Below, piece after piece: positions 54,101 to 64,000 of a stretch of 64,000 nucleotides of DNA. Made by a program: the position numbers and the translations under genes. The first letter of the stretch is position 1. Each line of letters starts with the position of its first letter. The stretch lies in assembly GCF_027595985.1 (NCBI RefSeq), contig NC_073311.1, forward strand, positions 51,685,292 through 51,749,291, read 5' to 3'. This DNA is from Sorex araneus (taxonomy: Eukaryota > Chordata > Mammalia > Eulipotyphla > Soricidae). A model generated the notes under the pieces. It was not told the DNA's origin and did not search any database. It worked only from the letters and a program-made list of their open reading frames with translations.

Positions 54101-56467
54101 CAGGAGCTAAGGAGTTGTTTTTAATTAGAAACTAACTATTCCCTTGTTTTGTATCTTTATGTACAATCCATGAGGAACTTTGTTTTTTAAGTTTTAGATT
54201 ATGGCAGGTTTGACATTTGTCTTCTTATATAGTTGAATATATTATATACTTATATACTATCTTATGTACTTGAATATATTTTGTGACAAGAAAGTTCTAA
54301 ATTAAATGCAATCATATTTTGATATCTTTTCTATTCTTTGGAGCTATTTTAAAGTTCATTGTGACTCTGTTTTGATATCTTTCTTCCAGTCACAAAGATT
54401 TATATGATTCATTCATTAGGGACTTTCCACTTACATTTATCTCTACTCAGCTAAGAAAATGGTACTGCCCTATTTATTGGCGAGTTTGGAGGTAAACATA
54501 AATAAAAATTCATGAGAATTCTCTGTAGTAAAATACAATGTTGATTTTATGAATGACATAAGGAATTTTATTTTTCTCATAGAATTTTATTCAATCAAAA
54601 GTAAAGTCTGATTATTGGATTGGATTACATAAAAAAGCTACTGGTCAATCCTGGATGTGGATGAATAACGAAGCTTTTTCTCAGCACCTAAACTTGGCGT
54701 AAGAAGTTTACATTTGTCAGTCTTTTCTTTCACTTTTATTCTTAATAACTTAGATAAAGTTTCTCTATAAGATCAGTAAAAATTCCTGAAGTCTTTGAAG
54801 TCTTAAGTGTCAGTTTCAAAGAAGTGTAAGTCATATGGATAATCAAATCTGACGAGCATTATTTCCTCTCATGCCCTTTAATGGAGGATATTTCAAACAC
54901 AGCGACAATCTTGTTTTACTTTGAGAATATTCTTGTATATTCTAAGATGTTAGCTCTGTTAGCAGACGTGGTTAGAGTAAATAGGGAAAGCACAGGAGAA
55001 AGCAAACATTCTGTAATTAAACTTGTACCTATTACTTGGAGTCATAATAAGTTAGAAGTCCATTTCTGAATAAATCATTTATCTATTTTAGTGAAGAAAA
55101 ATAAATATTTAAATTAACACTGAAGGGAATTTACTTAAAATATGTGAGGGGAACAATAGATTCAAATATGTTGTAAAAATAGAATACAGACTTCTCCAGA
55201 ATGGAAAAAATGCTTAAATAAATCATTTTTTATCCTTGAGTCTTTGACATGGCAATTAATATCTTCCTATATTGTTCTGTATATGTCCAGAAAGTCCCTG
55301 TTCTCACATAACTTAGTCTATAGAGATTTGCTTGTTCATATTCATGATGTTACTTTAGAAATGAAGAAAAATTCCAAATGAACCAAAGAAATGGTGAAGT
55401 TAATATGTGACCAAACAATCATTTGACATGTCGATTATTAATGTCCACAATGTTTCATGCTCTATATTAAGCAGGAGACTTTAGCAATGAATAAAAATGA
55501 AACATGCCCTGCTCCTATAAATCTTATTTGTAATGTAGGCAGAAGTGATGGTGGAGTATGAATCACAGAGCACCTTTTGTGTACGCTGGTCAGAGGAAGT
55601 CAGTCTTTCAAATGGAGTGATTAGGTCAATCTGTTCAGGTCACCGATTTTTGTACATGAATTGAATGAGTAAGTTATGTGCTATTCTGTGGACAGTATAC
55701 TAACAGTTTCAAAAGCAGTTGGAAAGAAAAAGGCATGTACACTCAGGGAAAAATTTAAAGTAAGTTCGATTGTGTACATCTGGAGGAAAAATTCATAATA
55801 CTGTCATTTGGTTATTGTCACTTAACCATATAATTGAAACTCCCTATTGTTTATATTGACATTACTCAATATCTCAAGTATTTTTATCTTTTGGTGTGCA
55901 AGATGATTGGCCTTTTAAAAAGAGATTTATACTTGTTTAAAATTTATTTGTATATTAATTGCCTTGTATTGTAGGAAACTGTAACTATTTTCTGTAGTGT
56001 ATAATGTGTCATACAAAAAGAGGTTTACATGAAGCCATTACCAAAGGCTTCAGGTATCACATAGGAATGTACATATTTAAGCCATAAAGGTGTTCTTTTC
56101 TCTTTCACTTCCTCTTTCCCCATCTCTAATTCATTGGTTGGAAATATTTCTTTTAGATTTAGATAGAATTATGCTTAAAATTCTTGCAGTGCTATATATA
56201 TAAATATATGTAGTTTTATAATTAAAAATTAGTAAATTTTTATATATTTATATTTGTGATAATTTTGCATGAGGTATGACCTTTCCAATTATATATTTAT
56301 CTGACTATATATTTTCTTGGTGCAGGATTTTTCAACAAGGACAACTTGAAAGTGGTGAACAATGTGGATTCATCCAGCCATCATATATGTCTAATACATA
56401 TTGTAATAGACAGATTAATTACATTTGTAAAACGAAGTTTTACCATGAAAATAAAACAAATTGCTGA
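48062..56467 (+). CDS. KLR gene 3: C-type lectin-like receptor, inhibitory layout
   Basis: Type II membrane receptor, predicted 224 residues. Exons: 48062-48152, 48583-48666, 51826-51909, 52677-52834, 54583-54698, 56326-56467 (675 nt), phases 1, 1, 1, 0, 2, open to TGA. The tail has a consensus ITIM, V-L-Y8-V-D-L. In this family phosphorylated ITIMs recruit SHP-type phosphatases and dampen killing. The TM has no charged residue. The CTLD shows CYYIS, TWGES, YWIGLH and C-x7-C, without calcium-binding motifs, so a protein ligand such as an MHC-I-like molecule is likely by family. CTLD-2 is nine bases longer than in its paralogues. The C-terminus is extended, with an N-K-T sequon and a last residue Cys. 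It is the best-preserved copy and the one with the fullest set of functional motifs. Confidence 0.93.
48583..48666 (+). CDS. Gene 3 exon: transmembrane segment
   Basis: Acceptor TACAG, donor GTGAGT, 84 nt. F-P-W-H, then IVTVSLGILCFLLLLTTSAL and A-Y-M, with no charge. Confidence 0.95.
48667..50290 (+). other. Gene 3 intron 2, left part
   Basis: Mostly unannotated, with a (CA)-rich stretch at about 49415-49470. Frames here have no splice context. Confidence 0.4.
50294..50440 (+). repeat. Diverged SOR-type SINE, sense
   Basis: TGGGCCAGAGGAAGTGTACA head, GATTGGATCC at the B box. Confidence 0.6.
50690..51235 (+). mobile_element. L1 3' end, sense
   Basis: ORF2 end (ATGCTAAGTGAAATGAGTCA), then the 3' UTR (ATGGGCACTGGTGAAGGGAT) and an A-rich tail. 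Low divergence suggests a recent insertion. This is the sense form of 14612, 18360, 28300 and 59000 copies. Confidence 0.75.
51826..51909 (+). CDS. Gene 3 exon: stem
   Basis: Acceptor ATTGAAG, donor GTGTGT; 84 nt. F-F-Q-R-P-C-N-C, an N-L-S sequon and acidic residues. Use of the CAG eight bases in would give a TAG immediately. Confidence 0.85.
52388..52535 (+). repeat. Diverged SOR-type SINE, sense
   Basis: GACTTAGAGACAGTATGGCA head, ATGACCCCTGAGCACAGAAC body. Confidence 0.6.
52677..52834 (+). CDS. Gene 3 exon: CTLD part 1
   Basis: Acceptor TTCAAG, donor GTTTGT; 158 nt. Q-C-P-S-D-M-C, F-C-C, T-C-Y-Y-I-S, K-T-W-G-E-S-K-K-S-C, I-S-I-D-D-N-E-E-Q. Confidence 0.95.
52835..54582 (+). other. Gene 3 intron 4
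   Basis: Partly similar to gene 2 intron 4 (CTTGGTTACAG/TTTCAAGGGAAGATGAATCT region: 53170-53200 versus 36645-36670). A degraded antisense L1-like 3' end lies at about 53960-54120. Confidence 0.45.
54583..54698 (+). CDS. Gene 3 exon: CTLD part 2, longer form
   Basis: Acceptor CTCATAG, donor GTAAGA; 116 nt, phase 0 to 2. N-F-I-Q-S-K, YWIGLH, S-W-M-W-M-N-N, S-Q-H-L-N-L-A. Nine bases longer than in genes 1 and 2. Confidence 0.93.
54699..56325 (+). other. Gene 3 intron 5
   Basis: No repeat recognised. It resembles gene 2 intron 5 and the remnant at 44690-45762. Confidence 0.45.
56326..56467 (+). CDS. Gene 3 exon: CTLD part 3 and stop
   Basis: Acceptor GGTGCAG; phase 2 entry. I-F-Q-Q-G, E-Q-C-G-F-I, T-Y-C, then seven residues and Y-I-C-K-T-K-F-Y-H-E-N-K-T-N-C-TGA. 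Confidence 0.95.
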
Positions 56468-56473
56468 AATAAA
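56468..56473 (+). promoter_or_regulatory. Gene 3 poly(A) signal AATAAA
   Basis: Directly abuts the stop codon, an unusually short distance if used. Confidence 0.45.
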
Positions 56474-56553
56474 AGTTAATAATTTGTTATTTAATACCTG
56501 TTGTAAAATAGAGAATTGACTTAAATTTTCATCTATTCATGATTTATAAAGAT

Positions 56554-56698
56554 TTTTGTTTGTTTTTTGTGAGGGCCGCACCCTGCAATGCTCAGGGCTT
56601 ACTCCTGATTCTGGATTCTGGATCACTCCTGGAGGGGCTTGGAAAAACATATGTGGCACCAGGGATCAAATATATTCAATATATTATCACTCTGGCAC
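56554..56698 (-). repeat. Diverged SOR-type SINE, antisense
   Basis: GAGGGCCGCACCCTGCAATG core and ACTCCTGGAGGGG body. Confidence 0.65.
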
Positions 56699-56719
56699 CT
56701 TTCTCACTTTGCATAAACA

Positions 56720-56963
56720 GCTGTAACTTGTACAAACTATGATTCAACCAGTTTTATTTCAAAAGCTATTTCTATATATCCAGATGTTGCAGTCATAGAA
56801 AATTGCTATAATGAATTGCCCTAATATAGGATAATTTTCCAATGGGACATGTATTAGGTCAATCTTTGTCAAAATATATAAACTAGAATATGTATTTAAT
56901 AGTGGCCCTATTAAATAGGACCCTACTTTGAGATTGTATGTTCTTATCTCTAACAGAACATTC
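56720..56963 (+). other. Conserved 3' flank of gene 3, left part
   Basis: AGCTGTAACTTGTACAAACT corresponds to 24290-24320 and 42190-42220. The flank resumes after the insertion, at 57633-57730. Confidence 0.45.
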
Positions 56964-56980
56964 AAGAATTTCTGCTTTTC

Positions 56981-57615
56981 GTATAATCCTACTTTTTATG
57001 TTGTTTGCTAATTAGATTTTTTGCTTCATCAAACAATATAGCACTCTCAATGGACAGAATTAGAAAATGTATGTACAAATACTAAGCCATTTATTCATGT
57101 ATATTTATCTTTCTGTATATGTAAGTTTGTATCTATCTATGTACACTGAGAGGACCTGATATAAGGGACTCCATCTTTATTCTTCTCTTAGCTTGTCTGA
57201 AAGACGGAAACTCTTTTTTATTATTCCAAGGGTCAGAATGTAACCCATTGGCAAATGCAGCCTATAAAGAAACTGTTCAGATACAGGAAACACTACCTGA
57301 CACACCCTCATGGCGATTGCTCCCCATAATCATAAGCCAATTTGTCCCTCATAGCCACAGGCCAATTTTCCTTGACTATAAGCTAGTTTAACCATTAACT
57401 ACCTTATTTTGCTTCTATAACTTGCTTTGCTGATCACAGTTCCTGGAACCCCTCATCCATTAGACAATGTGTCCATTGTCTAACTAGGATGTAATTTTGT
57501 CTTTAAAAACTGCTCCCTGACTGTACTCATTGCCATGAGTTCTTTGGAGTTAGTTTGTTCTCAGTCCCAGGTTTCTGTAATAAAGACTCCTAAATTGGCC
57601 AAAAAAAAAAAAAAA
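56981..57615 (+). mobile_element. LTR-containing transcript inserted by L1-type retroposition
   Basis: Flanked by a perfect 17-base direct repeat (AAGAATTTCTGCTTTTC at 56964-56980 and 57616-57632) and ending in an A17 run. The main part (about 57145-57602) reads like a class I ERV LTR: TGAGAGGACCTGATATAAGG start, a TTTAAAAACTGCTCCCTGAC promoter-like part, TAATAAAGACTCCT poly(A) signal. No viral genes. Long duplication plus poly(A) point to L1 machinery, not integrase. Confidence 0.75.
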
Positions 57616-57732
57616 AAGAATTTCTGCTTTTCTCTATCTTTTTCACCATTGTGCTTTCAATCTGATTTTGGCGATAAAATCTTCACAATAAAAGATGTAT
57701 CTTGGAACATTTAAGTCTACAGTCCCCTATTA

Positions 57733-58329
57733 TTTGTTAGACTGAACTTCATTGTGTTATTTATTTTATTCATAGTGTATTTCCATGACTTAATGGATGA
57801 GTAAAGTCATAATTTAGATGCAAATGAGCAATTTCTATAAAATTCCACTAATTTATGAATTTCAACAGGAGGAAAAGCTAATTCTTGTGAAATTTGATAC
57901 AAAACTAAAACTGTAGAGAGTACATTCTGAGAAGAAGAATGAAATGGTTAAATTCAGAGTTAGCATGTTGACAATATATTCTGAATGTCCAAATGATTTT
58001 TCTAAGGTGTTGGTCATGTTTTTAAAAATTCTAAGTGCTATCTATTAAGGGTTTATGTTTGTTTTGTAGGGTTGTTATAGCAAAGTCCCATAACCTGTAT
58101 TTCACAAAAATGGTGCCGCCAGCAGGTCAACCTGTTCCTGTGGGGCGAGTGCATCAGCAGCCTGATGGTGACTTCAGACTTCCAGATACCCCAAATTTGC
58201 TGCTGTGCCTTTGACCAGACCCCAACAACCTTTTTGTTTTTTTTGTAAACCAAATTTACCAAGAAATTTCACGGCCAAAGTTAGGTATGTGGGAGACACA
58301 CCCACAAACCCTCTCTGGCTCAGCTATAT
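57733..58329. other. Unannotated DNA right of unit 3
   Basis: The first part still resembles 900-1110. From about 58100 it is more GC-rich and unrecognised. Confidence 0.3.
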
Positions 58330-58580
58330 AAGCTCACCTCTCGGAGAGCCTGGCAATCTACCAAGGATATCCTGCTCGTATGGCAGAGCCTGGTAAACTA
58401 CCCGTGACGTATTCGATATGCCAAAAACAGTAGCAACAACGCACTCTTCATATTCCTGAAGCGAGCAGACGCCATTGGGCTACACTAGTATGCAACAGGA
58501 ACAAATGGAGACCTTACTGGTGCTCGCTCAAGTAATTGATGAGGAATGGGATGACAGTGATACAGTGACAGTGATACATA
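58330..58580 (+). repeat. Long SINE family, headless, with internal insertion
   Basis: CTCTCGGAGAGCCTGGCAAT to ACAGTGATACAGTGACAGTG. About 60 foreign bases at 58441-58503 split the body. Confidence 0.75.
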
Positions 58581-58930
58581 GATTTAAAAGCTATAATTAA
58601 AAATTCAGGGCATGTCCTTCTCTCTGAGAAGGGAGCATAACATGACACTTGCCATGCCAGTGGACCCTGTGCCAGGCTGTTTCACTTGGGGTGTTCTGGA
58701 GGGGGCTGGATTAGAGCCCTCCCCACCCCCAAGGGACCCATCCCTGGAAGCCCAAAATCTCCAGAACTCAAACATCTTCACGCTTACCCACGAGTGAACC
58801 TATTCCTGGACCAAACAACCTTGACACTTCATGCCACACACCCTACCCATGCTCCAAGAGTACCACATCACATTTGATGGGGCTTAAAGTAGGAGGCAAC
58901 CAATCTTGGAAGAAAATACTTGTTTTTACA
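58581..58930. other. Unclassified repeat-like stretch
   Basis: Moderately GC-rich with no gene evidence. Possibly the body of the L1 element to its right. Confidence 0.25.
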
Positions 58931-58933
58931 AAA

Positions 58934-58934
<1 letters not shown>

Positions 58935-59000
<66 letters not shown>
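58935..59000. repeat. Compound (TA)n(GA)n(G)n microsatellite
   Basis: TA run to 58968, GA run to about 58990, then ten Gs. Confidence 0.95.
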
Positions 59001-59355
59001 AACACCAAGGAATATGCGACTGGAGATCCTGCGCGGGAAGGGAGATGCGTGCTGAAAGTAGACTAGAGACTGAACAGGATGACCACTCAATACCCTTATT
59101 TGGAACCACAACACCCAAAAGGAAAGAGAGATATCAAATTGGAATGCCCCGCTATAGAGGTGGGGTGGGGTGGGGGGGATGGGACTGGGTGTGGGTGTGA
59201 GGGATACTGGGTTCATGGGTGGTGGAGAATGGACAATGGTGGACGGATGGGCTCTTAAACAATGCATGAGGGAAAAACAAGCACGAAAATGTGTGAATCT
59301 GTAACTGTACCCTCACTGTGACTCACTAATTAAAAAATAAATAAATTTTTAAAAA
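59001..59355 (+). repeat. L1 3' end, sense
   Basis: ACTAGAGACTGAACAGGATG, GAGAATGGACAATGGTGGAC and an A-rich tail at 59330-59357, followed by a CA/TA repeat (59358-59398). Confidence 0.75.
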
Positions 59356-59499
59356 AGTATATACACACACACATATATATATATGTATATATATATAAGC
59401 ACACAAGACTTAATCTATAACAACATGTTAGTGATCTCTCATAGAAGAGCTTAATGTCCTCTGGGTTAAACACAACAATCTTTACACTCTTTCCTCTAA

Positions 59500-59715
59500 G
59501 GAAACTTTTTTGTAGCATTTTCAGTGGTTTTTCATAACAAACAACACAAAATATATTCTTTTGGTTTTGCCCTGGGGCAGGGGTTGGGGTTAGGGATGGA
59601 AACATTTGAAATATGGTGGTAGGAAGGTGTAATGGTCCTTGAATTGGTGTTTGAACATCAAATATAGCCAAATATTGTGAACTACTTTATAAAATAAAAA
59701 GATTTTAAAAAGCCA
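59500..59715 (+). repeat. L1-like 3' end, sense
   Basis: GCCCTGGGGCAGGGGTTGGG, ATGGTGGTAGGAAGGTG and an A-rich tail. The forward form of 1620-1835. Confidence 0.5.
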
Positions 59716-60668
59716 AAATACCGCAAAAAATTCAGGTATCATCAGTATCAAGCTTTGCGCATATTTGTTTAAGTCATTTCCTAAAGACTTTTTATGTGAT
59801 CACATTTGGTAAGAACCTCTTTTCAAGTAAGGTCAGAATCCCAGACGGTGGAGGTTCAATGTAAATGACACTTCAATATAAATGTCTTTTGGGAATGCAA
59901 TTTTAACCAATAACATGTATGTTAATTTTGTGAATATTAAGCTAGTAAATGGTTTGCTTAGATTTTTTAAATTGGTAATAATTATTATTGGTAACTTGTT
60001 AAGTGTTTGCAATTTATTCTTCAGATGCATGTATTTCTACCACAAGCATGTCAGCAGTATTGAATATGATTGCTCATTAACAAAGAATTGATTTTTTATG
60101 TATAGCAAGTAATTGTTATAAGCATGTCTTCAATGGGAATTTTGTTTTACTTGAACTTTTTTCTTTAAGCTTTTTTTGTAAGATCATTTTTAAAGGGGAA
60201 TTCTTTTTAGACTCTCACCTCCAGGGTAAAATATCCTAACTTATAGTTTCATATATACCTATTTGTAATTTTTGAGATAATTATCTATTGTAGCATGGTT
60301 TATTTGGGGGAGCAAGCATTACTCAAGGGTACTGGGAGGTCACTTAAAGTGATTATTGGCCAAGTGGGATCAATGGCTAAATATTGAAGTCAAAGATGTT
60401 TTGCTGTTTGGTCCCTAAATTTTCAAGGACTACCCAGACCCTGCTCAGGTTCTTCAGATCTACCCCTAGAATTGCTTTGGAGGCTAAAGAGCGCCTGAGA
60501 TCAAACTGGAGTTTCACACATGCATGTTATCCCTTGGCCTGGTTATCCGTTGGCCTGGTTCCATTATTTTATGTAATATCTAGGTCCTAGATATTACCTT
60601 TTTTAAAAACATATCAAATATTGGTGAGGAATTGAGCTTCAAAGATAAGTTTGAATGAGTTTAAATTT
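59716..60668. other. Unannotated AT-rich DNA
   Basis: No gene seen. A small duplication TGGCCTGGTTATCCGT/TGGCCTGGTTCC lies at 60536-60565. Confidence 0.3.
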
Positions 60669-60840
60669 GAGCCCGGGTACAGTGGGCAGAGCGTTTGCCT
60701 TGCACGCGGCTGACCTGGGTTCAATCCCCAGCATCCCATATGGTCCCCCGAGTACCGCCAGGAGTAATTCCTGTGTGCATGAGCCAGGAGTAACCCCTGA
60801 GCATCGCTGGGTGTGACCCAAAAAGCAGAAAAAGAAAAAT
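60669..60840 (+). repeat. SOR-type SINE, sense, headless
   Basis: TTGCCTTGCACGCGGCTGAC, GGTTCAATCC, A-rich tail. Confidence 0.9.
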
Positions 60841-61040
60841 ATATACATTCTAGCCCAGAGTGAACAACTATTTCTATAAAACAAACTCAAATTTCTAAGA
60901 ACTGCCACAAATATATGAATGAGTTTATCAGTGTGACAAAAGTTAGAGAGCAAGTATGAATGACAAATTTATAAAACGGGACAAAATACTCCTATGAAAA
61001 TATGTAACAGCACTATAGAAATCATGAAGAATGATAATGT

Positions 61041-61218
61041 AGGGGGCTGGAGCGATAGCACAGTTGGTAGGGCGTTTGCCTTGCACGCGGCCAACCTGGG
61101 TTCGATTCCCAGCATCCCATATGGTCCCCTGAGCACCGCCAGGAGTAATTCCTGAGTGCAAAGCCAGGAGTAACCCCTGTGCATCGCCAGGTGTGACCCA
61201 AAAAGCAAAAAAAAAAAT
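61041..61218 (+). repeat. SOR-type SINE, sense, near-consensus
   Basis: GGGGGCTGGAGCGATAGCAC head, GGTTCGATTCC B box, AAAAAGCAAAAAAAAAAA tail. Among the youngest copies here. Confidence 0.95.
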
Positions 61219-61273
61219 GGTAAAGTGATTGTCAATCAGGCCAACACAAAAAGAACCGTCTAATTTTTCTTTT

Positions 61274-61374
61274 TCTATTTTTTTTTTTGAGCCACACCTG
61301 GCAATTCTTAGGGCTTACTCAAAGCAAGTGCCCTGGTCAAGTGCCCTCACTGCTGTATTATCTCTCAGTCCCCC
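61274..61374 (-). repeat. Partial SOR-type SINE, antisense
   Basis: Poly(T), AGCCACACCTGGCAATTC, ending TCTCTCAGTCCCC. Internally deleted. Confidence 0.7.
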
Positions 61375-61393
61375 TACCTAAATTGATTTTTAT

Positions 61394-61405
61394 ATGTGTG
61401 TGTGT

Positions 61406-61440
<35 letters not shown>
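61394..61440. repeat. (TG)n microsatellite
   Basis: TG run with one TCTG interruption. Confidence 0.95.
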
Positions 61441-61441
<1 letters not shown>

Positions 61442-61629
61442 GTTTTATGAAAACTTATTGAGAAAGATGTGAAGAGAGAGAAAGGGAGAAGTACATGTTT
61501 GAAAGAGAACACAGGCTGCTCCGGAGTGGAAATAGGCAAGTGAAGAAACATTGAGAAAAGCAAATAAGATGCGCATGGAAGCAATAACATGGGCTTTAAG
61601 AGAAAGCTGATTTTTAATAAAGAAACATA

Positions 61630-61925
61630 ACTGCACATTTATCTAAATGGAAGAAGAATGGAATTTTCAATAAATGGTGCCGCTACAACTCAGCAGCACA
61701 TATGGAAACTTCATACCTCAAACAAAAATAAAGTTAAATATAAGTGCTTATTTTCTATAAAATAAAATGTTAAAATTATTAACTGTTAGAAACAATTGTA
61801 GAAGAAAATCTTTGGGAAATAGAGCCATTAAATTAAAGAGATATTACATATGACATTCAAGAAGAGGTAAAAAATCATAAATTGGTTTTCTTCAAAATTA
61901 AAAACTCTCCTGGTAAGGGAAATTT
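61630..61925 (+). repeat. L1 ORF2 fragment, sense
   Basis: AATAAATGGTGCCGCTACAA, AGAAAATCTTTGGGAAATAG and similar L1 ORF2 phrases. Confidence 0.55.
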
Positions 61926-61949
61926 TTCTGTTTTTTTAAAATTTGTTAT

Positions 61950-62150
61950 TAAGCCTCTACGGTTCCACCGCCGAGATGTGATCCCGGGGGCCGCACGCGT
62001 GTGCGCCCCCTCTGCAGCTGCAAAAGCGTGAATCCAGACCCAGCAAAACCTCTTTCGGCATGGGCAACTCCTCGCAGAATGTCTCCAGCCTGAGAACTAA
62101 GCCTCGGCCCCATGCCCGCCCAGGAGGGGAAAGGTATTTCTCTCTCCCTT

Positions 62151-62224
<74 letters not shown>

Positions 62225-62711
62225 CCTCTTTCTCTCCGTGGATGAAGGGCGCGGTATCTGCCATATTAAGACGACCACAGATTGGGTTTTCAAGCCTGCA
62301 ATGATCCAATATCTGGAAGAAATCTCCCTGGACTTAGTGTTAAAGTACAGAAATCCAAAACCGCACGGCCGCAGTAGCAGTAGCGGCCGCTCGACCTTAT
62401 TTGTCTTCACAGTAGGTCTGAATCTAGTGGGGTACTCCTAGCAACAATAGTGAGGTTTGTGTTGAAATATTGAATGTAACCAAAGTAAATAGAGTGTAAA
62501 ATGAAACTTATCAGTTACAAGGTAGGGGGTGGGGGGGGCGGGATGGGAGGTGTACTGTGTGGGTTTTTTTTTTTTTTTTTTGGTGGTGGTATATGGGCAC
62601 TGGTGAATACATGGTTGTTTCAGCACTGTATAAGTGAGACCTAAGCCTGAAAGCATTGTAATCTTCCACACGGGGTGATTTAATAAAATAAAATTTTTAT
62701 TTAAAAAAAAA
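61950..62711 (+). mobile_element. GC-rich composite retroposon, sense
   Basis: GC-rich body, (CT)n at 62141-62221, GCGGCCGC-type stretch (62368-62395), L1-like 3' end and poly(A) to 62711. Same family as 12414-13898, in the opposite orientation. Arg/Glu-repeat frames on the minus strand are artefacts of the CT run. Confidence 0.75.
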
Positions 62712-62714
62712 GAC

Positions 62715-62860
62715 TACGGTTTACAAAGTTGTTCCTAATAGAGTTGTGAGGCATACAGTATTTTAATCCCACTCCCACCACCCTGCCCTTTCCTTCCACC
62801 ACTGTTCTCAGCTTCCCTCCCACCCCACAACCTGCCTTCTTGAAGGCAGAGAGCAAATTT
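62715..62860 (-). repeat. L1-like 3' end, antisense
   Basis: GGTTTACAAAGTTGTTCCTA and CCACTCCCACCACC. Tail-to-tail with the preceding composite. Confidence 0.55.
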
Positions 62861-64000
62861 ATTTCATATTACATGCTCACGAAAATAAAATTATCAGAAA
62901 ATAAATCAATAAAATCAATAAAAGTCAATTTATGATGATTGCTAAGTGACTTTAACCAATATAAACAATATGTCAATTCATTATTGAAAATGCATTAAAT
63001 CCTTCAGCAAGCTAGTAGTAAACATATCATTCTTAATCTAGTAGAGGGCAACCATCCACACCATTAGTGAGTGCCACATTCAATGACACATGTAGGGAAA
63101 TTTATTTTCTACTTTAGAGAAGCACTTTTAAGACTTTTTACTGAACTGTCTTCAAGGCTAAGCTTTTGCCGGTCATGAAGCTCTTGTATCATTCTTTAGA
63201 GTCTGAATGATGATAATCCAGCTCGAAAGAGTATTCTTGGTAAGATTGTCATATCATTGAAGTTTTTTTTCACATATCTACATATTCTTCTGGTTCAGAA
63301 AATTTTATTTGATAGATCTGCTGTACATCTATCAATGTACATATGAGCCTTCCTTTGTATGTAAGTTTCTTTTTTTTTTTAAAATCTGGTTGCTTTCAGT
63401 GTTCTGTCTCTATTTTTGGATTTTGTTATTTCAAGGACAGTGTATCTTGAAGTTGTCATAGTTGAGTTTGGGCCTTTTGGATTTTGGTGTCTGTAATCCT
63501 CAACACTGGGAAATTTTTATTGATGATTTATTTAACTACATTTTTCTTATCACATTTGCCTTCCTTTTCTTCAGAGACTCTGATGATTCTTGTGTTGTTC
63601 CTCTTGAACTCATCCATTGTTCTCTGTATGCTGTTCATTTTTCAGACTATTTTTCACCTTCTGTTATTTCCTTGAGATTTCCTCCATCTCTTGGAGCTTG
63701 GAGCTTTTGAACTTTTGCTCAGCTTTTTTTATTCCGCTCTTCAGAGCTTGTACTGACTTTTAAAATATATGTGTCTCATCTGCTATGTTCTTTATTTCAT
63801 CATTTTTGATTGTGATATTTTTAGTCATTTTGACTCTTGCTCTTATATCGTGTTGTGCTTTGCTCACTACTTGTGCTATTATTTCATTGAATGCTTTGAG
63901 CAAACTCATTTGTCATGGTTCCATTAAGACATTGAGGATTTACTGGTGTTTATATCCTGGTAATATTGTTTTTTCTCATTGAGCATGATGGATTTCTATG
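62861..64000 (-). repeat. Degraded L1-like sequence to the window edge
   Basis: T-rich from about 63120, reading like antisense L1. All + strand frames are short. Continues past the window. Confidence 0.4.

Noticed and set aside
61949-62410. 153-residue minus frame with Arg-Glu repeats
   Set aside because: Caused by the (CT)n run inside a retroposon.
57733-64000. Search for a fourth KLR gene at the right end
   Set aside because: No YWIGLH-type or C-x7-C exon seen; content is repeats and unannotated AT-rich DNA.
1-64000. CRISPR array, bacterial operon, phage or toxin system
   Set aside because: Spliced genes, SINEs and L1s show vertebrate nuclear DNA; no regular spacer repeats and no bacterial-type gene strings.

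Overview
This is mammalian genomic DNA, almost certainly from a shrew (Sorex or a close relative). About thirty copies of one tRNA-derived SINE (internal A-box/B-box-like motifs, A-rich tail, some with visible target-site duplications) look like the shrew SOR SINE type. They sit among L1 pieces on both strands, microsatellites and LTR-like sequence. Genes are split into short exons with GT-AG introns, and nearly all long open frames are repeat-derived. The species call rests on recognising the repeat style, not on a search. || The real gene content is three tandem, same-orientation (+) genes for type II membrane C-type lectin-like receptors of the killer-cell lectin-like receptor (KLR) class, as found in the natural killer gene complex. 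Each was assembled by eye from six coding exons with matching phases: cytoplasmic tail (ends phase 1), transmembrane (84 nt, 1-1), stem (84-93 nt, 1-1), CTLD-1 (1-0), CTLD-2 (0-2), CTLD-3 with stop. Gene 1 spans 10756-23705, gene 2 30938-40962, gene 3 48062-56467. All have the WxGL-type motif (YWVGLH or YWIGLH) and the C-x7-C ending, and lack Ca2+/sugar-binding EPN/QPD and WND motifs. The F-F-Q stem start and the P-W tail/TM border recall KLRA (Ly49), but the subfamily (KLRA, KLRJ, KLRI, KLRH) is not resolved here. || The three genes carry different signalling layouts. Gene 3 has a tail ITIM (V-L-Y-V-D-L) and an uncharged TM: inhibitory. Gene 2 has the ITIM tyrosine replaced by cysteine and an arginine in the middle of the TM: the layout of an activating, adaptor-coupled receptor. 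Gene 1 has lost the ATG (GTG), has asparagine at the ITIM tyrosine position and no TM charge: perhaps a signalling-dead or N-terminally shortened receptor. || Each gene has a conserved block 1.0-1.6 kb upstream that looks like a promoter plus 5' noncoding exon, a second block further upstream, and a homologous 3' flank. The same 3' flank is present at about 300-900, so a further unit lies just left of the window. An intron-5-like remnant at about 44.7-45.8 kb suggests a deleted extra unit. || Layout: 0.3-0.9 kb tail of the preceding unit; 0.9-7.3 kb repeats; 7.3-24.7 kb unit 1; 24.9-27.4 kb repeats; 27.8-42.6 kb unit 2; 42.8-45.8 kb LTR-like, L1 and remnant DNA; 45.9-57.7 kb unit 3; 57.7-64 kb repeats with no gene seen.
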